A stretch of 64,000 nucleotides of DNA from Amycolatopsis anabasis (GTDB lineage Bacteria; Actinomycetota; Actinomycetes; Mycobacteriales; Pseudonocardiaceae). The translations under genes were made by a program, and so were the position numbers. The number at the start of each line of letters is the position of its first letter. The stretch's first letter is position 1. The DNA is taken from positions 732 to 64,731 of the forward strand of contig NZ_VTHK01000025.1 in the NCBI RefSeq assembly GCF_009765355.1, read 5' to 3'. Shown one piece after another: positions 51,958-59,250 of this stretch. A model generated the notes under the pieces. It ran no database searches. It was not told where the DNA came from and was given only the letters and a program-made list of their open reading frames with translations.

Positions 51958-51982
51958 AAGCGATGTAATCATGTAATCGCTT
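51958..51982. promoter_or_regulatory. Operator-like repeat upstream of the RHH-type hypothetical gene
   Basis: ATGTAATC is repeated exactly in tandem (51963-51970, 51971-51978), and AAGCGAT (51958-51964) pairs with ATCGCTT (51976-51982). It lies just after a TAGCGT -10 (51949-51954), so a bound protein would block transcription of the next gene. Confidence 0.6.
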
Positions 51983-51996
51983 CGGAGGCGATCGTC

Positions 51997-52587
51997 ATGC
52001 ACACGCACTTCAAGGTGGAGGGCTTCATGGGACGAGGCGGCTGGCGCGGCAAGGGTGGCTGGCAGCAGGGGGAGGCGCCGTCCGCGGACGACGCGCCCGC
52101 CTGGCTGAGCGGCCGCCTGCCCGGCGACTGGTTCACCGGCGCGCCCGAGGTCACGATCGACCGCGAGGAGATCCTGATCGTCGGCGAGCTCCCGGCGCTG
52201 GCGGACGACCACCCGGACGACGCGGCGCGGGCCGCTGCCGAGGCGGGCCGGATCAGCCGGTTCCGCGAGGAGACCCGGGACGCGCGGATCGAGATCGCGC
52301 GGCAGGCCGAGCATCGGTACCAGCGCAAGGTTTCCTGGGGCGCGCGGCTCGGCGGCACGCGCGAGCTGTTCACCACGCATTCCGCGCCGGTGATGACCCG
52401 GCTGCGCCAGCCCGAGCGGCTGGTGCTGGACACCCTGGTCGATTCCGGGGTCGCGCGGTCCCGGTCGGAGGCGCTCGCGTGGGCGGTCCGGCTGGTCGGC
52501 GAGCACGCGGACGCCTGGCTCGCCGAGCTGCGGGCGGCGATGTCCAAGGTGGACGATCTGCGCAGCAAGGGCCCCGACTTGGCTTAA
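51997..52587 (+). CDS. Hypothetical protein with ribbon-helix-helix-like C-terminus
   Basis: A 196-residue protein. A Gly/Trp-rich N-terminus (MGRGGWRGKGGW) leads to a conserved-looking SGRLPGDWFTGAPEVTIDREEILIVGELP segment, then a charged helix. The last 60 residues (RLVLDTLVDSGVARSRSEALAWAVRLV) resemble a ribbon-helix-helix DNA-binding fold. I recall related unnamed genes in other actinomycetes. Its own operator-like tandem repeat upstream suggests autoregulation. CGGAGG precedes the ATG. Confidence 0.7.
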   Translation: MHTHFKVEGFMGRGGWRGKGGWQQGEAPSADDAPAWLSGRLPGDWFTGAPEVTIDREEILIVGELPALADDHPDDAARAAAEAGRISRFREETRDARIEIARQAEHRYQRKVSWGARLGGTRELFTTHSAPVMTRLRQPERLVLDTLVDSGVARSRSEALAWAVRLVGEHADAWLAELRAAMSKVDDLRSKGPDLA

Positions 52588-52625
52588 CGCTGCGAAGTCC
52601 GGGCCGGTGCGCGAGGCTTGGGGAC

Positions 52626-54551
52626 ATGGATCTTCCCGAGCTTCCCGCCAAGGTCGCGCCGGATTCGCTGACCGGCCTGCTCGACGGCCGCTGGGCCGAA
52701 CTCCGCCGGAGCGTCCGCGAGCAGATGGCGAGCACCCGGTTCCGCGACCCGATCGACCTCGACCGCGCGGCGCATCGCGACCAGGTGCTCGACCAGTTGC
52801 GCGAGCTGGCGAAGACCGACCGGCCGCGGCTCGGGTTCGCCCGGGAGTACGGCGGTGGCGACGACATCGGCGGTTCGGTGATGTCGTTCGAGATGCTCGG
52901 GTTCGGCGATCTTTCGCTGATGGTCAAGGCGGGCGTCCAGTGGGGCCTGTTCGGCGGCGCCGTGCAACTGCTCGGCACCGCCCGGCACCACGAGCGGTAC
53001 CTGCGCGCGATCATGGACCTCGACCTGCCCGGCTGCTTCGCGATGACCGAATCCGGGCACGGTTCGGACGTCCAGCACCTGCGCACCACCGCCACCTACG
53101 ATCCGGATGCCCGCGAGTTCGTGATCGACACGCCGGAACGCATGGCGCGCAAGGACTACATCGGCAACGTGGCGCGGGACGGGCGGCTGGCCGTGGTGTT
53201 CGCGCAGCTGATCACCGGCGGCCAGGGGCGCGGGGTGCACGCGTTTCTGGTGCCGATCCGGGACGAGCGGGGCGCCCCGATGCCCGGGGTGGCGATCGAG
53301 GACTGCGGCGCGAAGGCGGGCTTGAACGGCGTCGACAACGGCAGGCTCACGTTCTCGCGGGTCCGGGTGCCGCGCGAGGCGCTGCTCAACCGGTACGGCG
53401 ACGTGGCCGAGGACGGCACGTACTCCAGCCCGATCGAAAGTGACGGGCGGCGGTTCTTCACCATGCTCGGCACGCTGATCCGCGGGCGGGTCAGCGTCGC
53501 GGGCAGTGCGGGCAGCGCGACCAAACGCGCGCTCGCGATCGCCGTGCGGTACGCGGAGCGGCGGCGGCAGTTCGAGCGGCCGGGTGATCCGGACGAGGTG
53601 CTCGTGCTCGACTACCTGGCGCACCAGCGCAAACTGCTCCCCGCGCTGGCCACGACGTACGCGCTGCACTTCGCGCAGGAGGAACTGGTCGCCGAACTGC
53701 ACGACCTGCAGAGCGCCGAGGGCGTGGACGAGCAGCGGCAACGGCGGCTCGAGTCCCGCGCCGCGGGCATCAAGGCGGTGTCCACCTGGCACGCCACGCA
53801 CACCATCCAGACCGCCCGCGAGGCGTGCGGCGGCGCGGGGTACCTGGCGGAGAACCTGCTGCCGTCGCTGAAGGCGGACACCGACGTCTTCACCACGTTC
53901 GAAGGCGACAACACGGTGTTGCTGCAACTCGTCGCCAAGGGCCTGCTGACCAGCTACAAGGAGCAGTTCTCCGACCTGAGCCCGCTGGCGACCGCCCGGT
54001 TCGTGGCCGAGCAGTTCGTCGGCGCGGTGATCGAACGGACCGCCGCGCGCAAGGTGATCGAGCGCCTGATCGACGCGAGCCCGGCGCGGGACGACGAGGA
54101 CGTCCTGTTCGACCGCGGCTGGCAGCTGAAGCTCTTCGAGGACCGGGAGGAGCACGTGCTGGACGGGGTGGCCCGCCGCCTGCGCCGCGCGGCCGCCGGG
54201 GACGCCGATCCGTTCGAGGTCTTCAACGACGCCCAGGACCACGTGCTGCGCGCGGGCCGCGTGCACGTCGACCGGATCGTGCTGGAGGCGTTCGTCGCCG
54301 CGATCGACCGCTGCGCGGACCCGGACGCCCGGGCACTGCTGGACCGGGTGTGCGATCTGCACGTGCTGTCGAACATCGAAGCCGACCGGGCGTGGTTCCT
54401 CGAACACGGACGCCTGACCTCGGCCCGCGCGAAAGCGGTCGTCGCCGCGGTGAACGACCTGTGCAAGCGTTTGCGCCCGCACGCCCGCACCCTGGTCGAC
54501 GCGTTCGCGATCCCCGAACAGTTCCTCGCCGCCCCCCTGCTCGACGACTGA
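52626..54551 (+). CDS. Acyl-CoA dehydrogenase/oxidase family protein
   Basis: A 641-residue flavoprotein longer than classical acyl-CoA dehydrogenases (about 380). FAD- and substrate-binding loops are CFAMTESGHGSDVQHLRTTA and REACGGAGYLAENLLPSLKADTDVFTTFEGDN, the latter carrying the Glu base typical of acyl-CoA oxidases. A C-terminal ACOX-like domain occupies about residues 470-640. The reaction is the first step of beta-oxidation, with electrons to oxygen or an unknown acceptor. ATG 52626 is used. The longer open frame overlaps the previous gene. Confidence 0.85.
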   Translation: MDLPELPAKVAPDSLTGLLDGRWAELRRSVREQMASTRFRDPIDLDRAAHRDQVLDQLRELAKTDRPRLGFAREYGGGDDIGGSVMSFEMLGFGDLSLMVKAGVQWGLFGGAVQLLGTARHHERYLRAIMDLDLPGCFAMTESGHGSDVQHLRTTATYDPDAREFVIDTPERMARKDYIGNVARDGRLAVVFAQLITGGQGRGVHAFLVPIRDERGAPMPGVAIEDCGAKAGLNGVDNGRLTFSRVRVPREALLNRYGDVAEDGTYSSPIESDGRRFFTMLGTLIRGRVSVAGSAGSATKRALAIAVRYAERRRQFERPGDPDEVLVLDYLAHQRKLLPALATTYALHFAQEELVAELHDLQSAEGVDEQRQRRLESRAAGIKAVSTWHATHTIQTAREACGGAGYLAENLLPSLKADTDVFTTFEGDNTVLLQLVAKGLLTSYKEQFSDLSPLATARFVAEQFVGAVIERTAARKVIERLIDASPARDDEDVLFDRGWQLKLFEDREEHVLDGVARRLRRAAAGDADPFEVFNDAQDHVLRAGRVHVDRIVLEAFVAAIDRCADPDARALLDRVCDLHVLSNIEADRAWFLEHGRLTSARAKAVVAAVNDLCKRLRPHARTLVDAFAIPEQFLAAPLLDD

Positions 54552-54565
54552 CCGCCGAGGCTTGC

Positions 54566-54736
54566 TCAGGCGTAGGGCTCCTGCAGCTCGGTGACCCAGT
54601 CGTCCGGATTCTCCGGGCACTCGAGGTAGAGCTCACGCGGGTAGCCGGTGCTCCGGTGGCCGTTGGCGTCGATCCACCGGGCGAGGGACTGAACACGACG
54701 CGTCCCACTCCACGGCCTCACACGGTGTGAGAGTCA
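54566..54736 (-). pseudogene. Remnant of a MerR-type regulator: effector-domain tail fused to promoter
   Basis: Between 54566 and about 54700 the minus strand encodes ARWIDANGHRSTGYPRELYL and then ECPENPDDWVTELQEPYA. This matches the end of the GyrI-like effector-binding domain found in MerR/AraC-type regulators. Upstream (54718-54732) is the palindrome CTCACACGGTGTGAG, preceded on the minus strand by TTGACT, like a MerR-type promoter. The body of the gene is missing, so an internal deletion probably joined the promoter region to the last 40 codons. The open frame begins after a stop at 54734-54736. Confidence 0.6.
54718..54732 (-). promoter_or_regulatory. MerR-type operator palindrome, orphaned
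   Basis: CTCACACGGTGTGAG is a 7+1+7 palindrome. On the minus strand a TTGACT hexamer precedes it. It sits in front of the truncated regulator, between the acyl-CoA gene and the Nudix gene. Confidence 0.5.
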
Positions 54737-54749
54737 AGCACCACACCGC

Positions 54750-55220
54750 CTACGCGTAGTACGGCTCACCACGCTTCTCGACGCCATGCGTGATGCGGAG
54801 CCGAATCGACGGGTGGATGTTCAAATCGTCCAGGTGGCTGGCCTCGACCCACAGGACTTCCTTGCTTTCGCTGCTGGTGCGGAGTTCACCCCCGAGTGGG
54901 CGGGCCCGGAAGCAAATCGAGAACTCCTGCCGAACCTCACCGTCGTCGTACGCGATGACGTGGTTGGGATTGGAGTAAACGCCGATGAGCCCGGTGATCT
55001 CACACTCGATGCCGGTTTCTTCGCGAACTTCGCGTACGGCGGCCTCGGTGAGGGTTTCGCCGAGTTCGAGCTGGCCGCCCGGGATGGCGTAGCGGTCGTT
55101 GTCAGTTCGTCGGATCATGAGGACTCGGCCGGTGTCGTTCTCAATGAAGGCACTGACGGCGATCGCGATGCTGTTCGCGGCGGGGGCCTTGGGATCGTTG
55201 AGGTAGTCCACGCGTGCCAT
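54750..55220 (-). CDS. Nudix hydrolase
   Basis: A 156-residue Nudix-fold pyrophosphatase. The Nudix box GGQLELGETLTEAAVREVRE with following ETGIE is complete. The N-terminal strand AIAVSAFIENDTGRVLMIRRTD is typical. Substrate unknown; this subgroup often acts on nucleotide derivatives. It follows the XRE-type gene after 11 bases, and the two genes probably form an operon. The pair is a frequent accessory combination in actinomycetes, as I recall. Confidence 0.88.
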   Translation of the reverse strand: MARVDYLNDPKAPAANSIAIAVSAFIENDTGRVLMIRRTDNDRYAIPGGQLELGETLTEAAVREVREETGIECEITGLIGVYSNPNHVIAYDDGEVRQEFSICFRARPLGGELRTSSESKEVLWVEASHLDDLNIHPSIRLRITHGVEKRGEPYYA

Positions 55221-55231
55221 GCGAGCCTCCC

Positions 55232-55975
55232 CTAGAAGGTGGCGGTGTGGGAGATTTTCCAGGCTGTCTCGAAGCTTTCGGCATAGGTATCGAAGAGGTC
55301 CCCGGCGGAAAGTCGGCGTAGGTGAAATGCCGGAGCGTGGGCGCCCTGGACGCCATAAACGTGAGTGTTGACAATCATCTCGTCATCGAAGCGGAAGATC
55401 GAGTTGTAGAGCGTTGTGTTGTGGAATCGCATCTCAACACCGTCAACGTTTCGCAGTGGGCGATAGAAGGCCAATGCGTTATGGATGCGCGCCGAGAGCG
55501 TGCCGTCACCGAGCTGTTCCTCTACGCCGCGAAGGAGCACCGTGTCGCCCTCTGGGTCGCCGAAGAGCAGGCGAATTTTCGCTCCGGAAGCGGCCTTGTC
55601 CGACAGATCCTTGACAAATCGCGGTCGTTCGATCAGGAACAGGGCCGCATGGACCAGGATCTCCACTGTGTGAGCGGCCTCGTTGATAAGCCGGTCCCAC
55701 AGTTCGACCGGGATCACGTTCCGGTGGGAGAACACGCTGACCACCTCAGCGGCGGCAATTTTGGCTTTGCGGTCGGGCGTTACCGCCTCGGGCCACAGGT
55801 AGCACTCGGCTTCGTGCGTCATAGCGGCGATCTTGTGCCGATGCTTCGGATAAGGAGTGCGCTCCTTGGTGATCCATCGCTCGACCGTCTTGGGATCGAC
55901 CTCCACCGCGTTGGCCACGCATTCCAGCGTTAGTCCGTTGCGCAGTAACGCGTCGCGGAGCCGTTCGTTCGGCAT
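55232..55975 (-). CDS. XRE-type HTH protein with phospholipase D-like domain
   Basis: A 247-residue protein. The N-terminal HTH region reads LTLECVANAVEVDPKTVERWI (about residues 15-35). The C-terminal 150 residues resemble a degenerate PLD fold, with MRFHNTTLYNSIFRFDDEMIVNTHVYG standing where an HKD-type strand would be. It is followed by a Nudix gene. A GGGAG ribosome site precedes ATG 55975. One leucine codon is TTA (complement of 55946-55948). A sensor-regulator role is inferred. Confidence 0.78.
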   Translation of the reverse strand: MPNERLRDALLRNGLTLECVANAVEVDPKTVERWITKERTPYPKHRHKIAAMTHEAECYLWPEAVTPDRKAKIAAAEVVSVFSHRNVIPVELWDRLINEAAHTVEILVHAALFLIERPRFVKDLSDKAASGAKIRLLFGDPEGDTVLLRGVEEQLGDGTLSARIHNALAFYRPLRNVDGVEMRFHNTTLYNSIFRFDDEMIVNTHVYGVQGAHAPAFHLRRLSAGDLFDTYAESFETAWKISHTATF

Positions 55976-56016
55976 AGCCACTCCCGATGTCCGTAGGGAC
56001 GCCTTGAACGTACTCG

Positions 56017-56034
56017 AGACGTCCTCAGACGTCC
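56017..56034. promoter_or_regulatory. Direct-repeat operator between XRE gene and small ORFs
   Basis: AGACGTCC occurs at 56017-56024 and 56027-56034, a 10-bp period equal to one helical turn, and each copy contains the GACGTC palindrome. It lies 42 bases upstream of the XRE start. The XRE protein is a natural candidate binder. Confidence 0.45.
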
Positions 56035-56108
56035 CGCATCGTGGTGAACACGTCCGGCGGATTCGACGAGATTGGTCAGCAACGAGCGACTCGGAGGGGA
56101 GCGAACGG

Positions 56109-56552
56109 ATGGTGTCTTCGGAGCTGATTCGGGCGTGGGAGGACGCGTACCGGGAGTACACCGTGGCGTCGGGATTGGCGGCTCGTTCGCCGAGTGCGGC
56201 GGTGGCTCAGGACCTGGCCGCGGCGTCTTCCGCGGTGGCTTCGGCTTGGCGGGCTATTCGTGCGCAGGGAGAGCACCCGTGGTGGCTGAGCGCGGCGATC
56301 GGCTCGGCGGTGGAGGCGTTCGAGGTGCAGGCGTCGGACTGGGCGGAGAGGGAAGGTGGGATGGATGGCGTTCAACGCGCAGTGGAAGCCGGGGATGGAC
56401 GCGGTGGCGGGAATGCAAAAGGTTGGACCGGACTTGGCAGCCCCGGTGATCTATCTGGATCCGGACAGCCTGGCCTTACTGCCGCCAGGCGATCCGGCGA
56501 AGTGGCCAGAGTTCATCGGGCTCCTGCACCAAATCCGCGCTGGCGCGGCTGA
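56109..56552 (+). CDS. Small hypothetical protein, coding signal lost after codon 85
   Basis: Starts at ATG 56109. The first 85 codons (MVSSELIRAWEDAYREYTVA... to WAEREGG) have high GC3 and a Trp/Ala-rich helical character typical of actinobacterial accessory proteins. From about 56362 the frame continues to 56552, but third-position GC falls and another frame (56365-56577) takes over. A lost stop codon or frameshift near 56360 is likely. The function is unknown. Confidence 0.5.
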   Translation: MVSSELIRAWEDAYREYTVASGLAARSPSAAVAQDLAAASSAVASAWRAIRAQGEHPWWLSAAIGSAVEAFEVQASDWAEREGGMDGVQRAVEAGDGRGGGNAKGWTGLGSPGDLSGSGQPGLTAARRSGEVARVHRAPAPNPRWRG

Positions 56553-56577
56553 GTTGGCCGAGTTCCTGGAGCGTTGA
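56365..56577 (+). CDS. Small hypothetical protein (70 residues)
   Basis: Starts at ATG 56365 (or GTG 56356) and overlaps the 3' part of the previous frame. High GC3 supports this frame. The product reads MAFNAQWKPGMD...FIGLLHQIRAGAAELAEFLER, with a helical C-terminus. One TTA codon occurs at 56476-56478. It may be the partner or, through a frameshift, a continuation of the upstream gene. Not recognised. Confidence 0.55.
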   Translation: MAFNAQWKPGMDAVAGMQKVGPDLAAPVIYLDPDSLALLPPGDPAKWPEFIGLLHQIRAGAAELAEFLER

Positions 56578-56627
56578 ATCGATCAAGTTGAGGATTGCGG
56601 CCGCTACCTCCGGGGCTCAGCGCGCAG

Positions 56628-56740
56628 TTCGCGGTCCCGAGTGTGCGACTCGCGTGCCTGAGTGTGGAGTTCGGTTACCGGAACGAGGAACTCGGGCTAC
56701 GGGATCGGGGGACTCGCGCGACCGGAACGCGGGACTCGCG
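56628..56740. repeat. Degenerate 21-bp tandem repeat
   Basis: About five imperfect units of 21 to 23 bp, each ending near ACTCG or AGTTCGG and containing CCGAGTGTG/CCGGAACG-type cores, fill the gap before the hemolysin III gene stop. Read in one frame it yields a seven-residue periodic peptide, so spurious ORFs run through it. No function seen. Confidence 0.6.
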
Positions 56741-56744
56741 ATGG

Positions 56745-57419
56745 TCAGGGATACATCGCCAGCCAGATCGCGATGTAGTGGGACATCGCGGCGAGGACGG
56801 TGCAGGCGTGGAAGAACTCGTGGTAGCCGAAGGTGTCCGGCCAGTGGTTCGGCCAGCGGATGGCGTAGAAGATCGCGCCCGCGGTGTAGAACAGGCCGCC
56901 GACGAGCAGGAGGACCAGGGCCGCCACGCCCGCGTGGTTGAGGAGTTCGGGGAGTACGAAGACGGCGACCCAGCCCAGCGCCACGTAGATCGGCACGCCC
57001 AGCCAGCGCGGGGCGTGCGGCCACAGCAGCTTCAGGGCGACGCCGGCGAGCGCGCCGCCCCAGACCACGGCGAGGACGATGTAGCCGGTCGGCTGGGACA
57101 TCGCGAGCAGGGTGAACGGGGTGTAGGTCCCGGCGATGAACAGGAAGATCATCGAGTGGTCCGCGCGCTTCATCCACTTGTACGCGGCGGGGCTCCACAG
57201 GCGGCGGTGGTAGAGCGCGCTCACCCCGAACACGCCGAGGACGGTGAGCCCGTAGATCGAGGTCGCCAGCGCGGCGGTCGCGGAGACCGTGGACGAGGCC
57301 AGGCTGATCAGCGCGGCGGCCGCGGCGACGGCGCCGAAGAAGGACCAGAAATGGATGTGGCCGCGGAGGCGGGGACGGGTGGCTGGGCCGGTGGGTGGGG
57401 GCTCGGTCACTACGCTCAC
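56745..57419 (-). CDS. Hemolysin III / PAQR family membrane protein
   Basis: A 224-residue protein with seven hydrophobic segments. Family motifs SALYHRRLW, RADHSMIFLFIAGTYTPF and the C-terminal HEFFHACTVLAAMSHY supply the conserved histidines and aspartate of the metal site. The GTG start at 57419 is divergent from the prenyl synthase gene. It corresponds to Rv1085c. A true hemolytic role is not established. Confidence 0.9.
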   Translation of the reverse strand: MSVVTEPPPTGPATRPRLRGHIHFWSFFGAVAAAAALISLASSTVSATAALATSIYGLTVLGVFGVSALYHRRLWSPAAYKWMKRADHSMIFLFIAGTYTPFTLLAMSQPTGYIVLAVVWGGALAGVALKLLWPHAPRWLGVPIYVALGWVAVFVLPELLNHAGVAALVLLLVGGLFYTAGAIFYAIRWPNHWPDTFGYHEFFHACTVLAAMSHYIAIWLAMYP

Positions 57420-57488
57420 GCGACCAGGCTACGGGACCGTAGGTTTTCCGCCAGTGGCCGTGGCGTGCCGCACGTTTTCGGCCTTGCG

Positions 57489-57494
57489 TACGCT
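57489..57494 (+). promoter_or_regulatory. -10-like element before the Z-prenyl synthase gene
   Basis: TACGCT ends eight bases before the GTG start at 57503 with no ribosome binding site, which is compatible with a leaderless transcript. No -35 was identified. Confidence 0.3.
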
Positions 57495-57502
57495 GGCGCG
57501 AC

Positions 57503-58279
57503 GTGAGTGTTCGGTCCTTCCTCTCCGACGTCGTCTACAGCATCTACTCGCGGCGGCTGATCCAGCAGGCCGCCGGTCGGCATCCCCGCCACATCGCGAT
57601 CATGCTCGACGGCAACCGCCGGTGGGCCCGCGAGGCCGGGTTCACCGACGTCAGCGACGGCCACCGGGTTGGGGCCAAGAAGATCGCCGACTTCCTCAGC
57701 TGGTGCCGCGAGGCCGACGTCGAGGTGGTCACGATGTGGCTGCTGTCCACCGACAACCTCAACCGCTCGTCCGAGGAGCTCTCCGCGCTGCTGGAGATCA
57801 TCCCGGACGTCGTGGACGAGCTGGCGCAGCCGCAGAACCCCTGGCGGCTGCGGATCGTCGGCGCGCCGGACGTCCTACCGGATGAGACGGCGGCACGGCT
57901 CGCCGCCGCGGCCAAGCGCACCGAGGGGCGCAACGGCATGGAGGTCAACATCGCGGTGGGTTACGGTGGCCGCCGCGAGATCGCCGACGCGGTGAAGAAA
58001 CTCCTGCAGCAACACGCCGACGAGGGCACGTCAATTCACGAATTGGCGAAGATCCTGGACGTCGACCATATTTCGGAGCATTTGTACACTTCCGGGCAAC
58101 CGGATCCGGACCTCATCATCCGGACCTCGGGCGAACAGCGTTTGTCCGGTTTTCTGCTCTGGCAGTCCGCGCATTCGGAATTCTGGTTCAACGAGGCGTA
58201 CTGGCCCGCGTTCCGGCGGGTCGACTTCCTGCGGGCGCTGCGCGACTACGCGGTGCGACACCGCCGCTACGGAGCGTAG
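57503..58279 (+). CDS. uppS: Z-isoprenyl diphosphate synthase (UppS family)
   Basis: A 258-residue cis-prenyltransferase that elongates isoprenyl diphosphates for polyprenyl carriers. The catalytic Asp is in IMLDGNRRWARE. The RTSGEQRLSGFLLWQSAHSEFWF motif binds the diphosphate of isopentenyl diphosphate. By position it matches Rv1086, which makes the short-chain omega,E,Z-farnesyl diphosphate. A second UppS elsewhere would then make the long product. The chain length is not predictable from what I see. Confidence 0.92.
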   Translation: MSVRSFLSDVVYSIYSRRLIQQAAGRHPRHIAIMLDGNRRWAREAGFTDVSDGHRVGAKKIADFLSWCREADVEVVTMWLLSTDNLNRSSEELSALLEIIPDVVDELAQPQNPWRLRIVGAPDVLPDETAARLAAAAKRTEGRNGMEVNIAVGYGGRREIADAVKKLLQQHADEGTSIHELAKILDVDHISEHLYTSGQPDPDLIIRTSGEQRLSGFLLWQSAHSEFWFNEAYWPAFRRVDFLRALRDYAVRHRRYGA

Positions 58280-58285
58280 TAGTAC

Positions 58286-58317
58286 GGCGGGCCCGGAGTC
58301 GCGACTCCGGGCCCGCC
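58286..58317. terminator. Bidirectional terminator between uppS and a secreted-protein gene
   Basis: A perfect 14-bp stem, GGCGGGCCCGGAGT (58286-58299) with 58304-58317, around CGCG. It begins six bases after the uppS stop and faces the end of the minus-strand gene at 58337. Confidence 0.7.
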
Positions 58318-58336
58318 CTCAGGGTTGTCCAGGGGC

Positions 58337-58621
58337 TCAGTCTCCCAGCGGATTCATGATGAGCCACGGGGTGCGGGCGATGCCCGCGTAGGCACCCGCG
58401 ACGAGCGACGCGGCCCCGTAGCCCAGCGCGCCGCCACCCTCAATGAACTGGTGATATGCGTCGTGGAACTGGATGCCCTCGAGGGGGTCGACGGCCTGCT
58501 GGGTCTGCGCTGCGGGACGCGGGGCGGGTGCGGGGGACTTCGCGGGTGACGCCATCGCGGTCCCGCCGATCAGTGTCAGGCCTGCGGCCAGGGCGGCCAC
58601 GAAACCAGCCTTCTTCAGCAC
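58337..58621 (-). CDS. Small secreted protein, unknown
   Basis: A 94-residue protein with a clear signal peptide (KKAGFVAALAAGLTLIGGTAMA, cleavage near residue 25). The mature part has a Pro/Ala-rich segment and a hydrophobic Gly/Ala-rich end. GTG 58621 is preferred because AGGGA lies upstream with good spacing, and a GTG at 58630 is an alternative. It is not recognised as a chaplin or an Rpf. The AT-richer 58640-58860 upstream region probably holds its promoter. Confidence 0.65.
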   Translation of the reverse strand: MLKKAGFVAALAAGLTLIGGTAMASPAKSPAPAPRPAAQTQQAVDPLEGIQFHDAYHQFIEGGGALGYGAASLVAGAYAGIARTPWLIMNPLGD

Positions 58622-59250
58622 TTCGCACACTCCCTAGATCGAGGATTGGGCTCCGGGGGCTACCAGATCTCCTGTTCCGGCAACCTCCGGTGATGTGAAA
58701 ATTACTACTGATTCCTTCGAATTGAAGCCCGGTGACCCCATTGTGTGAGTCCAAATCGGGTGACGTCACTCGGTCTGATTCATTGAACCGGCGCGAGCGT
58801 GCGGACGCCGAATTCGCGTGTTATAAGGCAACGCCCGGAAATAGGGTGAACAAATTGTGTAACAGCAATGTGCGAGGTGGCCCCGCCGGGGGTTCCCGGA
58901 GCAGGTGAATGATCACGGAGGGTAGCCGGTTGCGCTCTGCTGGTATCCCGCGACTAACCGTGAGATGACGAATCGGCGAATCACCTAGCTGGCTGCCTGC
59001 ACGATCGGCCGATCGCAGGTAGCTTCCGAAGTGATGGCTCGTGACCTGTGCGGGTCGTCGCGGGAGGCCCTGGTCGTGGCTGTGGTGGAGGGAACGGTCC
59101 AACCGTTCGCGATACGCACGAGGGGGCCGGCACCAGGCCCTCGTGGCCGCGCCGGCTGACGCAAATCCGTCAGCCGGAGTGGACCAACCAGGGCAGTGCC
59201 CGGCCCAGCGAGTGCGGGCGTGGTGCCACGCCCACGAGGGAGATGCCGTC
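58622..59250. other. 629-base gap before phoH: AT-richer promoter zone and folded leader
   Basis: The part at about 58700-58860 is notably AT-richer than its surroundings and probably holds divergent promoters. Beyond it GGTGAATG...CGACTAACC (58906-58965) is suggestive of folded RNA, but I cannot place it in a known class. A 41-codon ORF (59034-59159, starting MARDLCGSSREALVV) has no strong ribosome site. No tRNA, insertion sequence or longer gene was seen. Confidence 0.4.
59118..59233 (+). promoter_or_regulatory. Three-hairpin leader of phoH
   Basis: Hairpin 1 is ACGAGGG (59118-59124) with CCCTCGT (59138-59144). Hairpin 2 is the perfect 10-bp CCGGCTGACG (59152-59161) with 59168-59177. Hairpin 3 is GGGCGTG (59216-59222) with CACGCCC (59227-59233), ending three bases before the phoH ribosome binding site GAGGGA. 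Hairpin 3 could hide that site, so translational or attenuation control is inferred. Confidence 0.45.

Noticed and set aside
55857..56552. Single 231-residue protein starting at 55857
   Set aside because: The first 84 codons overlap the divergent XRE gene and its promoter. The ATG at 56109 is a better start.
58906..58965. c-di-AMP (ydaO) riboswitch upstream of phoH
   Set aside because: GGTGAATG and CGACTAACC recall parts of the consensus, but the other conserved blocks were not found and the downstream gene is not a usual target.
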